This document shows, piece by piece, positions 35,629-45,500 of a DNA stretch of 64,000 bases. The DNA comes from Thermohalobacter berrensis (GTDB taxonomy: Bacteria; Bacillota; Clostridia; Tissierellales; Thermohalobacteraceae): assembly GCF_003609645.1 (NCBI RefSeq), contig NZ_MCIB01000001.1:461942-525941 (forward strand). The letters are read 5' to 3'. The position numbers and the translations under genes were made by a program. The notes beneath the pieces are model-generated. The model did not search any database and was not told the DNA's origin. It worked only from the letters and a program-made list of their open reading frames with translations. How positions within the stretch are numbered: the stretch's first letter is position 1; each line of letters begins with the position of its first letter.

Positions 35629-36738
35629 CTATTTTATTGTAATATTAGGATTTGCTTTCGTTACTTGAATCCAAGTAACTCCTGGGTTTAGTCTTATTTC
35701 ATTACCATTTTTGTCAATATACTTTGTTTTACTTCTTTTAGTATCTTTTTCCCAGGTAATTTCTATTGCCTTTCCATTTGTTATATACATTCCCTTTCCC
35801 TTTCCTATTAAATCTATTGAAAGTCTTCCTTTGTTATCAATAACTCTAGTTTTTGCTTCTTGAATTATAATGTTTTTAGCTATTATTTCTTCATTATTAT
35901 ATTCATCTATGTGTAGTTTGCCATCTTTATACCTTTTATATACTTTCTGTTCTTCATCGTATACGTATTTAGTCACATTATTAGGAAAATATTTAATTAT
36001 AACTTCATTGGCTTTAATACCATCTATTTGTATATCTTTTTCATTAAATTTTAAGCCTTCAAATTCTCCTTTATTCCTGTACCTTCTCTCTTTTTGCGTT
36101 CTTCTAATAACATCTATATTTGTGTATAAGTTATTTGGTGCCCTCTTTCCAGTTTTATAGTATCTCCAAAAAACATCAGCTTTACTAGCAAGTGCATCAA
36201 TATCAGCAAGTCTTAATTTTTTTATATCAGATAAAGCCTGTTGACTCCCTCCACAATGAACATAAACAGCATCATATTCTAATGAGGTTGTTATAAAATA
36301 TGGTCTTGCACTCCTTACAGGACCAATATGTTTTGGGTCATTCTTTAAAAACATAGCCATATATCTAGTATAGGGTCCTTCTACTAAAAATTCATAAATG
36401 ATTTCTGCTTTACTTAATCCAGCCTGCCATCTAGCTCTTGGATGGTTATCAATCATTACTGCTACTGGTCTTCTTTTTATTTTTTCCTCAGGACCATACA
36501 ATCCACTTAAAGGTGAAGGGACTCCCTCTTTCTTAGGTACATCTTCTTTATTATTTAATAAATCTTGTTCATTCTCATCTTCAGAGTCACTCTTTTTTTC
36601 ATCTAATTCATTTTTAGTTTCTCCTTTACTCTTTAAATTATCTGTATTAGATATTGTATCTTCACTTTTGCTACAACCTATTAAAGAAAATACCATAGGA
36701 ATTATTAATAATATTAGTAGTATATTTCTTTTTTGCAT
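35629..36738 (-). CDS. DUF3048-family lipoprotein
   Basis: A 369-residue exported protein. The N-terminal signal ends in a lipobox (FSLIGCSKSE), so it should be lipid-anchored. A charged linker rich in Asp/Glu/Lys (about residues 25-65) leads to the DUF3048 domain (KRRPVAVMIDNHPRARWQAG; IYEFLVEGPYTRYMAMF), related to YerB of Bacillus. Function unknown. The ATG at 36738 follows AGGTG by 6 bases. It sits between the CNNM/CorC gene and cdd. Confidence 0.88.
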   Translation of the reverse strand: MQKRNILLILLIIPMVFSLIGCSKSEDTISNTDNLKSKGETKNELDEKKSDSEDENEQDLLNNKEDVPKKEGVPSPLSGLYGPEEKIKRRPVAVMIDNHPRARWQAGLSKAEIIYEFLVEGPYTRYMAMFLKNDPKHIGPVRSARPYFITTSLEYDAVYVHCGGSQQALSDIKKLRLADIDALASKADVFWRYYKTGKRAPNNLYTNIDVIRRTQKERRYRNKGEFEGLKFNEKDIQIDGIKANEVIIKYFPNNVTKYVYDEEQKVYKRYKDGKLHIDEYNNEEIIAKNIIIQEAKTRVIDNKGRLSIDLIGKGKGMYITNGKAIEITWEKDTKRSKTKYIDKNGNEIRLNPGVTWIQVTKANPNITIK

Positions 36739-36747
36739 ATATATCAC

Positions 36748-38034
36748 CTACTCTATTTTTTTAGATTCTTCAATCTTCTCTATTTTTATTTGTTTTATTC
36801 TTCGGTTTACTACACTTGTTACAATCATTTTATATCCTCTATATTTGATAAAATCTCCCTTTATAGGAACCCTTCCTAATGTACTAAACACAAATCCCCC
36901 TAAAGATTCAAAATCTTCTTCTGGTAAATCAAGATTTAATTGCTCATTTATTTCTTCTAATGAAATTTCAGCTTTTACTAAATATTCACCTGTTTTTTTC
37001 TTCTCAATCAAATCTATTTCATTATCGAATTCATCTAATATATCTCCGACTATTTCCTCTAAAATATCTTCTATAGTTACAAGACCTTCTGTTCCACCAT
37101 ATTCATCTAAAACAATAGCCATATGAATTTTATTGTGTTGAAATTCCTTTAAAAGCTGACTTACTTTTTTGGTTTCAGGTACATAATAGGCTTGACGCAT
37201 TAGTTCTCTTATAGTTTTATTGGTTATTTTATCCCTTTTAGTAAAAAAATAAGGTAAAATGTCCTTTGCATATAATATACCAATAATATTATCAATTGTA
37301 TCCTCAAATACTGGTATCCTAGAATGACCAAATCTAATAATTAAATCTAGAGCTTCTTCAATGGTTGCATCTTCTGATATTGCTACAATATCTATTCTGG
37401 GAACCATTACTTCTGTTACATCTATATCATCAATCTCAAAAACTCCCTCAATCATTTCTTTTTCTTGATGTTTTAAAACCCCTTCCTCTTCACCAACATC
37501 CATAAGAGATTTCAAATCTTCTTCTGTAATAAAGGGTTCATTTTTAGACATATCTCCTCCCATTATCTTTATCGTAATGGAAGTAATTTTATTTAATATA
37601 AAAATTATAGGTTTAAATAATATAGACAGTTTTTCTAGAGTATATCCTACTTTTGCTGAAACCTTTTCAGGATTTTGATTTGCAAAAGTTTTTGGTGTAA
37701 CTTCTCCAAATATTAATATTAATACGGTCATAATACCTGTAGCTATTAAAGTACTGCCTTTCCCTTTAAATATCTCAACAATTAACTCTGTCATAATTGC
37801 AGTTGCAGCAATATTAACTAAATTGTTTCCAATTAAAATTGTAGCTAACATAGTGTTCATTTTTTTCTTTATTCTCTTTAGTATTTTAGCTGCTTTTTTA
37901 TCATCCTCTTCTAGCTTTTTCAATCTAATTATATCCATAGAAGTTAAAGCTGTTTCAGAGCTTGAAAACACTCCAGATAAAATTAATAAAACTAATAGTA
38001 TAACTAAACGGACATATAATTCGATATCCGACAA
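36748..38034 (-). CDS. CNNM/CorC-type membrane protein (DUF21, CBS pair, CorC_HlyC)
   Basis: A 428-residue protein: a DUF21/CNNM membrane domain (about 1-180, with SGVFSSSETALTSMD), two CBS domains (about 200-330, VMVPRIDIVAISED; MAIVLDEYGGTEGLVTIEDI) and a C-terminal CorC_HlyC domain (about 345-425). Family members handle Mg2+ or other divalent cations; the older haemolysin label is historical. The TTG start lies 7 bases after AGGAGGG. Confidence 0.92.
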   Translation of the reverse strand: MSDIELYVRLVILLVLLILSGVFSSSETALTSMDIIRLKKLEEDDKKAAKILKRIKKKMNTMLATILIGNNLVNIAATAIMTELIVEIFKGKGSTLIATGIMTVLILIFGEVTPKTFANQNPEKVSAKVGYTLEKLSILFKPIIFILNKITSITIKIMGGDMSKNEPFITEEDLKSLMDVGEEEGVLKHQEKEMIEGVFEIDDIDVTEVMVPRIDIVAISEDATIEEALDLIIRFGHSRIPVFEDTIDNIIGILYAKDILPYFFTKRDKITNKTIRELMRQAYYVPETKKVSQLLKEFQHNKIHMAIVLDEYGGTEGLVTIEDILEEIVGDILDEFDNEIDLIEKKKTGEYLVKAEISLEEINEQLNLDLPEEDFESLGGFVFSTLGRVPIKGDFIKYRGYKMIVTSVVNRRIKQIKIEKIEESKKIE

Positions 38035-38051
38035 GTATAATCCCTCCTAAA

Positions 38052-38750
38052 TTAACCAATAAACTGAAAAATTAATACAGTAATAAGTATCCCTAAAATA
38101 GCTCCAGCAAATACTTGGATTGTCGAATGTATTTTTCCTTCAATTCTACTTTGTGCTACTAGAACTGCAATTATAAAACTTAATGTAGCTACAAGGGTAC
38201 TCTTAGCAATGAAAGTTATTGATGTAGCTACAGAAAATGCTATTGCAGCATGTCCACTTACCAGTCCTCCCTTAAAGGGTGTCCCGTAACCTGTTTTTGT
38301 TTTAATTGAAATAGTAAAAATAATTACTAAAATAATACTAATAAAGGTCAAATGGACCGATGAATTTTTAATTTTTAATATCATTAATTTAGTATATGGA
38401 CTTACCCTATCAAAAAATAAAAGATATGCTACAACTATTGAATTAAATGCAGCTATTAGCACTGCTCCAGCTGCAACATTTTTAGATATTTTTGCTAAAG
38501 GATGGTATTCCTGTGTAAACAAATCTATTGCTTTTTCGATAGATGTATTTATCATTTCAGCTATTATTACCAAGGCAATAGTAAAAATTAATAATAATAA
38601 TTCAATTCTATTAAAATTAAAAAATAAGCTTAAAAGCAGTACAAAAAAAGCAGTAACAAAATGAATTCTCATATTTTTTTGAGTTCTTAATGTATATATA
38701 ATACCCTCTACTGCATAATTAAAACTATCAATCAGTTTTCTTACTTTCAT
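38052..38750 (-). CDS. dgkA: DgkA-PAP2 fusion: undecaprenol kinase domain plus phosphatase domain
   Basis: A 232-residue membrane protein with two parts. Residues about 1-115 match Gram-positive DgkA (undecaprenol kinase), with the catalytic EMINTSIEKAIDL. Residues about 130-232 match PAP2-type lipid phosphatases: VSGHAAIAFSVATS carries the SGH motif and AQSRIEGKIHS carries SRxxxxxH. The first PAP2 motif (KxxxxxxRP) is not intact (KTGYGTPFKGG). The Bacillus dgkA at this locus encodes only the kinase part. The two activities would act oppositely on undecaprenol lipid. Confidence 0.85.
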   Translation of the reverse strand: MKVRKLIDSFNYAVEGIIYTLRTQKNMRIHFVTAFFVLLLSLFFNFNRIELLLLIFTIALVIIAEMINTSIEKAIDLFTQEYHPLAKISKNVAAGAVLIAAFNSIVVAYLLFFDRVSPYTKLMILKIKNSSVHLTFISIILVIIFTISIKTKTGYGTPFKGGLVSGHAAIAFSVATSITFIAKSTLVATLSFIIAVLVAQSRIEGKIHSTIQVFAGAILGILITVLIFQFIG

Positions 38751-38819
38751 AAAAAACCCCTTTTTCTAGGAAAAATTATAAAAAATTAATAAATTAAATT
38801 TATTATAAAATCTAATATT

Positions 38820-39278
38820 CTATTCTTCTCTAAATATACCTAATTTTCTCATTACCTGTTTTTCTTTTGTTCTCATAATTTTCTTTTCATCTTCTGTTTT
38901 ATGGTCATAACCCATAAGATGAAACATACTATGGGCAGTCAAGTATGCAATTTCCCTTTTTATAGAATGTCCATACTCTTTTGCTTGTCTAATTGCAGTA
39001 GGTGCAGATATTACGATATCTCCAAGAATAGGTGTATAATCAGTTACTTCTTCATCATCTTCCATTGGAAAAGATAAAACATCAGTTGGTTTATCCTTCC
39101 CTCTAAAATCTCTATTTAAAATTCGAATTTCCTCATCATTTACAAAGGAAATACTTATTTCATAATTTTTATTTTTTCCCTCTAAATTTAAACATTCATT
39201 TACTACTTCCTTAACTATTTTTATAATTTCTTCATCTATTTTTATTTCCTCTTGCCTATTATCTATTAGAAGCTCCAC
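38820..39278 (-). CDS. ybeY: Endoribonuclease YbeY
   Basis: A 152-residue zinc-dependent RNase involved in 16S rRNA 3' maturation and ribosome quality control. The metal site HSMFHLMGYDH fits HxxxHxxxxxH, and RDFRGKDKPTDVLSFP is the family signature. The GTG start lies 8 bases after AAGGAGG and overlaps the end of the HD-phosphodiesterase gene by 20 bases. Confidence 0.95.
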   Translation of the reverse strand: MELLIDNRQEEIKIDEEIIKIVKEVVNECLNLEGKNKNYEISISFVNDEEIRILNRDFRGKDKPTDVLSFPMEDDEEVTDYTPILGDIVISAPTAIRQAKEYGHSIKREIAYLTAHSMFHLMGYDHKTEDEKKIMRTKEKQVMRKLGIFREE

Positions 39279-41379
39279 TTAGCTTTCCTCCTTTTAAATC
39301 TTTTAAATCAAGTTTAGGATACTCTATTCTTTCATGAAATATTCCTAATAAGACATTCGAAAAGGCATTAGCAATTACATCTAAATCTTTAAGGGTTAAA
39401 TTACATTCATCCAATTGGCCATCATTTAATTTATTTTTGATAATTTCTCTAACTAACTTTTCAATTTTTCCCTTCGTAGGATTTTTCATAGACCTTACTG
39501 CAGCTTCAACTGAATCAGCCATCATAATTATAGCTGCTTCTTTAGTTTGGGGCTTAGGTCCATCATACCTAAAGTTATCTTCATCAATATGTTCATTATT
39601 TTCACAATTTAGTGCTTTATGATAAAAGTAAGCAACTAAAGTATTTCCGTGATGTTCTCTAATTATATTAGTTATAACGTTAGGTAGTTTATATTTTTGA
39701 GCCATTTCTACTCCATCTTTAACATGACTAGTAATAATTAAAGTACTTAAACTTGGATTCAATTTATTATGAGGGTTTTCATTATTAAACTGATTTTCCT
39801 TAAATAAATAAGGCCTTTTTAATTTCCCTACATCATGATAATATGCTCCAACTCTAGCTATAAGTGTATTACCCTCAATTGCTTCGGCAGCAGCCTCACT
39901 TAAGTTTCCTACTATAATACTATGATGATATGTTCCAGGGGCTTCTAGTAATAGCTTTTTTAATAATGGATGGTTGGGATTTGAAAGCTCTAATAATTTT
40001 AAAGGTGTAAGAATACTAAAAATACTCTCCCATAATGGTAACGAACCAATAGTTAATATAGAACTAAACAATCCATTTAATAACCCATAAATAACTTTAC
40101 TTAATAGTTCCTGAATTCTAACATCAGCAATTAACCCAAATGAAAGTATTGTAAGAACATTAGCGACACCTACTATTAAACCAGTTAAAAAAATATTATG
40201 CCTTTGATTTGTGTTTATAACACCAAAGGCTCCAACGGTTCCACCAATTAGCAACATAATAATATTATTTACGTCATTACCAGTTATCATGCCAATTATA
40301 ATAGCCAGTACAAAGTTTATTAATATAGCTAACTTGGCATCAATTAAAATTGAAATTAACATAGTTGCAGCGGATATTGGAATAAGATAACCAGAAATTC
40401 CACTTATACCTTTAGAAATAAGAATGACTGATAATATAATTATTGAAAGAATTACTAAATGTTTTACATCATTAATAGTTCTTCTTTCAAAAATATATAA
40501 ATAAGAAATAACTATACCCTCTAATAACAATACAATAAAAAGGGTTCCAATATTTAAACTATAGTCAATTCCATTTTTCTCCTTTAATAGCCCTGTGCTT
40601 TTTATTAACTCAAATATTCTTTCATCGACTTTTTCACCTTTTTTTACTATTAATTCTCCTTCTTTGACAATAACTGGTGATATTTGTTCTGCTGCTTCTC
40701 TTCTTTTTTGGTCTGTTGTTTCTTTATCTAGAAAACGATTAGGTCTTATACTTTTATTAACAATATTAATACCTAGTATCTTTAAATTTTTAGGTAAATC
40801 ATCTAAACTATTAAATATTTTCTTTACATTTTCTTTTTCGTATTCAAGTTCTTCCTTTTTTATACCTGTTCCCATTATTTGTGATAAAATATCACTTATA
40901 TTACTTTCAAGCATATTTAATGACTCTTTTGAAGCTTTCAATGCAGCATTATAGTTTTCATTTGTCAAGTCAATATTAGAATCTTGTGCTAATAACTTTA
41001 CTTTTGTTTCAAAGGTAGTATCTTCATATTCTTTTACTTCATAGACTAATTCAAAAAATTCTTTTATTTCATTTTTTACTTTTACTTGTATTGATGGGTC
41101 TACCCTATGTCTTGGTTCAACTTCTTCCATTACTTTAAGTTTTAATTCTCTAGTCTTTACACTATCAACAATATCTTTTGTAGCTCTTACATCTTTAGGA
41201 GCAATATCTCCGATTTCAACACTTATTTTTTCTTGAGCTATGTTATTAACAACAATTATAAATAATAAAATAGTAAAAACTGTTACCAGAGTTATTTGTT
41301 GCACAAAGGTCTTTTTAAAAAATTTTAAAAAAGTATTGTTAGAAAGTTTGTCCAGTTTTAACTTAATATAAGAGAACAT
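39259..41379 (-). CDS. 7TM-HD phosphodiesterase (PgpH/YqfF type)
   Basis: A 706-residue membrane protein: an N-terminal helix, a large extracytoplasmic 7TMR-HDED domain (about 55-270), seven membrane helices (about 275-450), and a cytoplasmic HD hydrolase domain. The HD motifs are APGTYHHSIIVGNLSEAAAE and RVGAYYHDVGKLKRP. Listeria PgpH, of this family, hydrolyses c-di-AMP, so that role is inferred. It lies between phoH and ybeY, the conserved order. Confidence 0.94.
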   Translation of the reverse strand: MFSYIKLKLDKLSNNTFLKFFKKTFVQQITLVTVFTILLFIIVVNNIAQEKISVEIGDIAPKDVRATKDIVDSVKTRELKLKVMEEVEPRHRVDPSIQVKVKNEIKEFFELVYEVKEYEDTTFETKVKLLAQDSNIDLTNENYNAALKASKESLNMLESNISDILSQIMGTGIKKEELEYEKENVKKIFNSLDDLPKNLKILGINIVNKSIRPNRFLDKETTDQKRREAAEQISPVIVKEGELIVKKGEKVDERIFELIKSTGLLKEKNGIDYSLNIGTLFIVLLLEGIVISYLYIFERRTINDVKHLVILSIIILSVILISKGISGISGYLIPISAATMLISILIDAKLAILINFVLAIIIGMITGNDVNNIIMLLIGGTVGAFGVINTNQRHNIFLTGLIVGVANVLTILSFGLIADVRIQELLSKVIYGLLNGLFSSILTIGSLPLWESIFSILTPLKLLELSNPNHPLLKKLLLEAPGTYHHSIIVGNLSEAAAEAIEGNTLIARVGAYYHDVGKLKRPYLFKENQFNNENPHNKLNPSLSTLIITSHVKDGVEMAQKYKLPNVITNIIREHHGNTLVAYFYHKALNCENNEHIDEDNFRYDGPKPQTKEAAIIMMADSVEAAVRSMKNPTKGKIEKLVREIIKNKLNDGQLDECNLTLKDLDVIANAFSNVLLGIFHERIEYPKLDLKDLKGGKLSGASNR

Positions 41380-41397
41380 AATTTTTCCCCCGTAATT

Positions 41398-42375
41398 TTA
41401 TTCTTCCCCTTTTTTATTCTCATATCTTTCATATGCCTCTATTATTCTTTGAACAAGCTGATGTCTTACAACATCATGGTTTGTTAATGTAATAAACTCT
41501 ATTCCTTTAATACCATTTAATATTTTCATCACTTGCTTTAAACCAGAAGATTTACCCTTAGGTAAATCCGTCTGAGTTACATCTCCAGTAATTATAGCTT
41601 TAGAACCAAAACCTAACCTCGTTAAAAACATCTTCATCTGCTCAGGTGTAGTATTTTGGGCCTCATCTAATATAACAAATGATGAATCTAGTGTTCTTCC
41701 CCTCATATAAGCAAGAGGGGCTACTTCAATTAAGCCTTTATCCATTAATTTTGAGTATTTTTCAGGTCCTAAAATATCAAATAATGCATCATATAGAGGT
41801 CTTAAATATGGATCTACCTTTTCTTGAAGATCACCAGGTAAAAAACCTAACTTTTCTCCAGCTTCCACAGCAGGTCTTGTCAAAATAATTCTATTTACTT
41901 CTTCATTCTTAAAAGCCGTTACAGCCATAGCCATTCCAAGGTAAGTTTTCCCTGTTCCTGCAGGACCAATTGAGAAAACAATATCATTTTTCCTTACTGC
42001 ATCTATATATCTCTTTTGACCAAGGGTTTTCGGTTTTATACTTTTACCTTTGGCAGTAATACAAACCACATCATCTAATAATTGTTTTATTTTATCTTCT
42101 TGTCCTTCACAAACTAATTTTATAGCATACCTTACTCTTTGTTTTGTCAGCCTGCCTTCAGTTTTAATCATTTCTAGTAGTTTAAAAATTAGCTTCTCAA
42201 CTATAGAAATATTTGGTTCATACCCTATAATTCTTATTTCACCCTGCCTTGAAACAATGTTTACATCAAATTCTTTCTCAATAATTTTAATATTTTCATC
42301 AAAATTCCCAAATAACTCTCTAGTATAATCTACTTCTTCTATTAAGATATTTTTTTCTTGAGTTTCTTTTGTCAA
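41398..42375 (-). CDS. phoH: PhoH-like ATPase
   Basis: A 325-residue P-loop ATPase of the PhoH family. An N-terminal KH-like region precedes SIGPAGTGKTYLGMAMAV (Walker A), RPAVEAGEKLGFLPGDLQEK and the Walker B FVILDEAQNTT. It probably acts on RNA, judged by homologues and by the ybeY neighbourhood. The start is TTG, behind GGGAGG. Confidence 0.95.
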   Translation of the reverse strand: MTKETQEKNILIEEVDYTRELFGNFDENIKIIEKEFDVNIVSRQGEIRIIGYEPNISIVEKLIFKLLEMIKTEGRLTKQRVRYAIKLVCEGQEDKIKQLLDDVVCITAKGKSIKPKTLGQKRYIDAVRKNDIVFSIGPAGTGKTYLGMAMAVTAFKNEEVNRIILTRPAVEAGEKLGFLPGDLQEKVDPYLRPLYDALFDILGPEKYSKLMDKGLIEVAPLAYMRGRTLDSSFVILDEAQNTTPEQMKMFLTRLGFGSKAIITGDVTQTDLPKGKSSGLKQVMKILNGIKGIEFITLTNHDVVRHQLVQRIIEAYERYENKKGEE

Positions 42376-42377
42376 TA

Positions 42378-43577
42378 TTAATCCTCCCTACTATAATTAA
42401 TTTTTTGTTTAATACCAATTTCCTCTATAACTCCTATATTTATTTTAGTAATTAAAGTATTATCTTCTATTGAAAATTCAACATCTTTTGAAACAACTCT
42501 AGCGTTTTTGGGTAGTTTATCCATTATTTGTTGAACACCTTTAACAGTTGTCTGTTGCTTAAGTGAATCAACATTTTGTTTAACTCTTTCTACTTCTACC
42601 TCTCTATATTCATGTATCAAAATCTTTGTGGGAAGTTTCATATCTCCCCACTTCAAGATATTTTTTTCCTTAGTTTTCTTTATATAGTTATTAAACGGTA
42701 TGTCTCCTTCCATCATTTGAATTTTCTTATTACCTATTTTAATTTCCCTAGATTTATATATTCTTCCAGTTTCATTCTTTATGATTTTATATATAGGTTC
42801 TCTAATTTCTAATTTATACCACGTCTTTCCATAGATAGTACCTTCTGAATGAACTAAAAGTGGATTTTCAAGTTTTGGATCCTCTATTATTCCTGATATC
42901 AGTATTTGCCCCTTTTTTACTATATCTCCTTTTTCAACTACACTTTTTCCATTTTTAGCTATAACCTTCTGAATAACTGCTTTTTTCTTAGCAACTATAT
43001 GACAAGGAACATTTTCTTTTATCTTTTTTATTATTTTTTCTCTTTCTTTAATATCAACTATTAGTTTTGTACCTTTTATTTCTACATGGGCATAGGATAT
43101 AACATCTAAATCTGTTAATAGCATCCTTTTAAGTTCTTGAGTATCAATATTATACTTTAATATACCTGGTTTTATACCTAAACTTTGCAAATAGTCTATT
43201 ATATACTCATCTTCTATTTTTTCATTATTTATAACATCTATACTCCATATAAAAGAAGTCAAAAAAATCACTATAGCTAAAGCTATAACAAAACCAAAAG
43301 CAAGCATCTTTCTATATCTTAATTTATGGACTAAAAATGGATATCCTTTTTTCTCAACTATTGAAACTCTACATCCAACTTTTTTAACAACATCTCTCAA
43401 TTCTTTAAAACCTTTTATTCCTACTTTAGCTTCAAGTGTTGTATAATCATACCTAACTATATCCCATAGATAAATACCCTTTGCTATTGCTAAATTAATA
43501 AATTTTTCCAAAGTCAAACCTTCAATTTTAATAATAACATATCCTCTAAAATAATTCCATATTCTTATTACTAACAA
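42378..43577 (-). CDS. yqfD: Sporulation protein YqfD
   Basis: A 399-residue protein of the YqfD family, which in Bacillus is made in the mother cell and supports the engulfed forespore. A short soluble N-terminus, one membrane helix (about 93-113, AFGFVIALAIVIFLTSFIWS) and a large extracytoplasmic part follow. TTG at 43577 was preferred over GTG at 43586 because AAGGGG then lies 8 bases upstream. It pairs with yqfC and precedes phoH. Confidence 0.9.
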   Translation of the reverse strand: MLVIRIWNYFRGYVIIKIEGLTLEKFINLAIAKGIYLWDIVRYDYTTLEAKVGIKGFKELRDVVKKVGCRVSIVEKKGYPFLVHKLRYRKMLAFGFVIALAIVIFLTSFIWSIDVINNEKIEDEYIIDYLQSLGIKPGILKYNIDTQELKRMLLTDLDVISYAHVEIKGTKLIVDIKEREKIIKKIKENVPCHIVAKKKAVIQKVIAKNGKSVVEKGDIVKKGQILISGIIEDPKLENPLLVHSEGTIYGKTWYKLEIREPIYKIIKNETGRIYKSREIKIGNKKIQMMEGDIPFNNYIKKTKEKNILKWGDMKLPTKILIHEYREVEVERVKQNVDSLKQQTTVKGVQQIMDKLPKNARVVSKDVEFSIEDNTLITKINIGVIEEIGIKQKINYSRED

Positions 43578-43589
43578 GTATAACACCCC

Positions 43590-43868
43590 TTAAGTATCAA
43601 ATTCAACTGATTCAATTTCACCAGCTATTATTATTTCTTCAGTTACTATAGTTCTAATACTTAAGTTTTTACCAATAATTCTTAATAAACCATTATTTGT
43701 GTTAATTCGTATTCTCTGCTTATTATATTCAATAATACCTTTATGATTTTCTATATAAATTTGTAAATTACCAATCATAGTAATCTTAGGCAAATCCAAA
43801 ACTATATCTTTAGGTAACTCTAACATTTCAGATAAACTTTCTTTTACTTCCTCTACTTTTTTACTCAC
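43590..43868 (-). CDS. yqfC: Sporulation protein YqfC
   Basis: A 92-residue YabP/YqfC-family protein (LELPKDIVLDLPKITMIGNL; NGLLRIIGKNLSIRTI), partner of YqfD. In Bacillus it is sigma-E dependent; I could not identify a convincing sigma-E promoter here. The start is GTG, 6 bases after GGAGGAGGG. Confidence 0.92.
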   Translation of the reverse strand: MSKKVEEVKESLSEMLELPKDIVLDLPKITMIGNLQIYIENHKGIIEYNKQRIRINTNNGLLRIIGKNLSIRTIVTEEIIIAGEIESVEFDT

Positions 43869-43992
43869 AAAAAGCCCTCCTCCATATATAAAATTTATGT
43901 ATATATAACAATTAGTATTACTGATTTTAAATGTTAAATAAAAAAGAAAAAATTTATCCTTTTATTGTTAAATACAAATTTACAAGCAATAC

Positions 43993-44022
43993 AAAAAATA
44001 AAAGCAGGCGATTGCCTGCTTT
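43993..44022 (-). terminator. Terminator of the nfeD-floA transcript
   Basis: A 9-bp stem AAAGCAGGC/GCCTGCTTT with a 4-base loop, then a TTTATTTTTT tail on the - strand, overlapping the stop codon of the charged 149-residue protein. Confidence 0.85.
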
Positions 44023-44470
44023 ACTCTAATCCTTTAGGTTTTTTTAGTATCTCTGCCATAAGTATACCCTTTATTATCTCATCTTCCTTAAAACTTAACT
44101 TAACATTTCCAATTCCTATTTCATTTTCTCTTATCTCATCCCTTATTTCATCTTTTTTTACATCTTCTTTTTTATGCCTATTTTTATCCTCTATAGTACA
44201 ATCTATATTTCCTTCATCTTTAATTTTATCAATTCCCTTTTCAAGGTTAGTTTCCATATATTCACTTGGTTTATTTGTTTTTTCATCTTCAACATTAAAG
44301 GTAACTGTATTTTCAGCTTTTTCTATTCTTTTTTTATTAATAGTATTTACTTTTTTTCTTTGCTTTATATTTTTTTTAGCATTTATTTCCTTTTTATCTT
44401 TTAAAGATTTTAAAATAATTGGGATTCCTATTATAAAAAAAACCTTAAGTATATCACCTAAAAAATCCAT
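44021..44470 (-). CDS. Hypothetical charged protein downstream of floA
   Basis: A 149-residue predicted protein: a short N-terminal hydrophobic segment (about residues 8-22) followed by a Lys/Glu/Asp-rich, low-complexity middle and a more ordered C-terminal motif VKLSFKEDEIIKGILMAEIL. It is 12 bases after floA in the same transcript, ahead of the terminator. The position corresponds to yqfB in Bacillus, but I see no relation to it. Family not recognised. Confidence 0.65.
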   Translation of the reverse strand: MDFLGDILKVFFIIGIPIILKSLKDKKEINAKKNIKQRKKVNTINKKRIEKAENTVTFNVEDEKTNKPSEYMETNLEKGIDKIKDEGNIDCTIEDKNRHKKEDVKKDEIRDEIRENEIGIGNVKLSFKEDEIIKGILMAEILKKPKGLE

Positions 44471-44482
44471 ATACTCACATCC

Positions 44483-45487
44483 CTAAATTTTATCATTACC
44501 CCTGTTATTCTTTTCATCTGATTTATTTAGCTTAGATATTGCATCTCTCATATCAGTATCTGCTAATATATTTTTAAGTTTATAATAATCCATTACACCT
44601 ATATTTCCATCTTTTAAAGCCTTAGAAATTGCCAGTGGTACTTCTGCTTCTGCCTCTACAACTTTAGCCCTCATTGATTGAACTTCAGCCTTCATTTCTT
44701 GCTCTCTTGCAACTGCCATTGCCCTTCTTTCCTCTGCCTTAGCCTGAGCAATTCTCTTATCAGCTTCAGCTTGGTCTGTTTGTAACTTAGCACCTATATT
44801 TCTACCAACATCTACATCAGCAATATCTATTGAAAGAATCTCAAAGGCAGTCCCAGCATCTAATCCTTTATCCAAAACAGTCCTTGAGATACTATCTGGG
44901 TTTTCTAATACCTTTTTATGGCTTTCTGCACTACCTACTGTTGTTACAATACCTTCACCAACCCTTGCAATTATTGTTTCTTCTCCAGCTCCACCAACAA
45001 GTCTTTCTATATTTGCCCTAACTGTAACCCTTGCCTTTACCATTACTTCTATTCCATCTTTGGCAACAGCAGCAACCTTAGGTGTTTCTATAACTTTAGG
45101 ATTAACACTTACCTGAACAGCCTCTAATACATTTCTACCTGCTAAATCTATAGCAGCAGCTCTTTCAAACTGTAAATTAATATTAGCCCTTTGGGCTGCT
45201 ATTAAGGCATCTACTACACTGTTAACATCTCCACCTGCTAAATAATGGGCTTCTAGCTTATCTACACTTAAATCTAGACCCGCTTTTGTTGCTTTTATTA
45301 ATGGTCCAACTATTTTAGAAGGGATTACCCTTCTTAGCCTCATACCTACTAGTGTAAAAAAGCCAATTTTAACTCCTGCAAAATACGCTGTTATCCATAA
45401 CCCAACTGGTATAAACGTAAATAGTATTGAGAAAAAAATAACAGCAGCAATAATGATTATAAGAATAAAAATAATACTACTTGGCAT
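44483..45487 (-). CDS. floA: Flotillin-like protein FloA
   Basis: A 334-residue membrane scaffold of functional membrane microdomains. An N-terminal membrane hairpin (about 1-45) is followed by an SPFH/PHB domain and a C-terminal coiled coil rich in Ala/Glu ([20 protein letters not shown]). [20 protein letters not shown] is typical of the YqfA/FloA family. It is encoded 13 bases after its partner nfeD. Confidence 0.95.
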   Translation of the reverse strand: MPSSIIFILIIIIAAVIFFSILFTFIPVGLWITAYFAGVKIGFFTLVGMRLRRVIPSKIVGPLIKATKAGLDLSVDKLEAHYLAGGDVNSVVDALIAAQRANINLQFERAAAIDLAGRNVLEAVQVSVNPKVIETPKVAAVAKDGIEVMVKARVTVRANIERLVGGAGEETIIARVGEGIVTTVGSAESHKKVLENPDSISRTVLDKGLDAGTAFEILSIDIADVDVGRNIGAKLQTDQAEADKRIAQAKAEERRAMAVAREQEMKAEVQSMRAKVVEAEAEVPLAISKALKDGNIGVMDYYKLKNILADTDMRDAISKLNKSDEKNNRGNDKI

Positions 45488-45500
45488 AAATAAAACCTCC

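Noticed and set aside
36398..37126. Long + strand open frame (242 codons) opposite the DUF3048 and CNNM genes
   Set aside because: It is antisense to two clear genes, with Ser/Leu/Ile-rich shadow composition and no ribosome binding site.
43965..44486. 173-codon + strand open frame opposite the charged protein gene
   Set aside because: Hydrophobic Phe/Ser/Ile composition is what the antisense of a Lys/Glu-rich frame gives; the - strand gene has a ribosome binding site and operon context.
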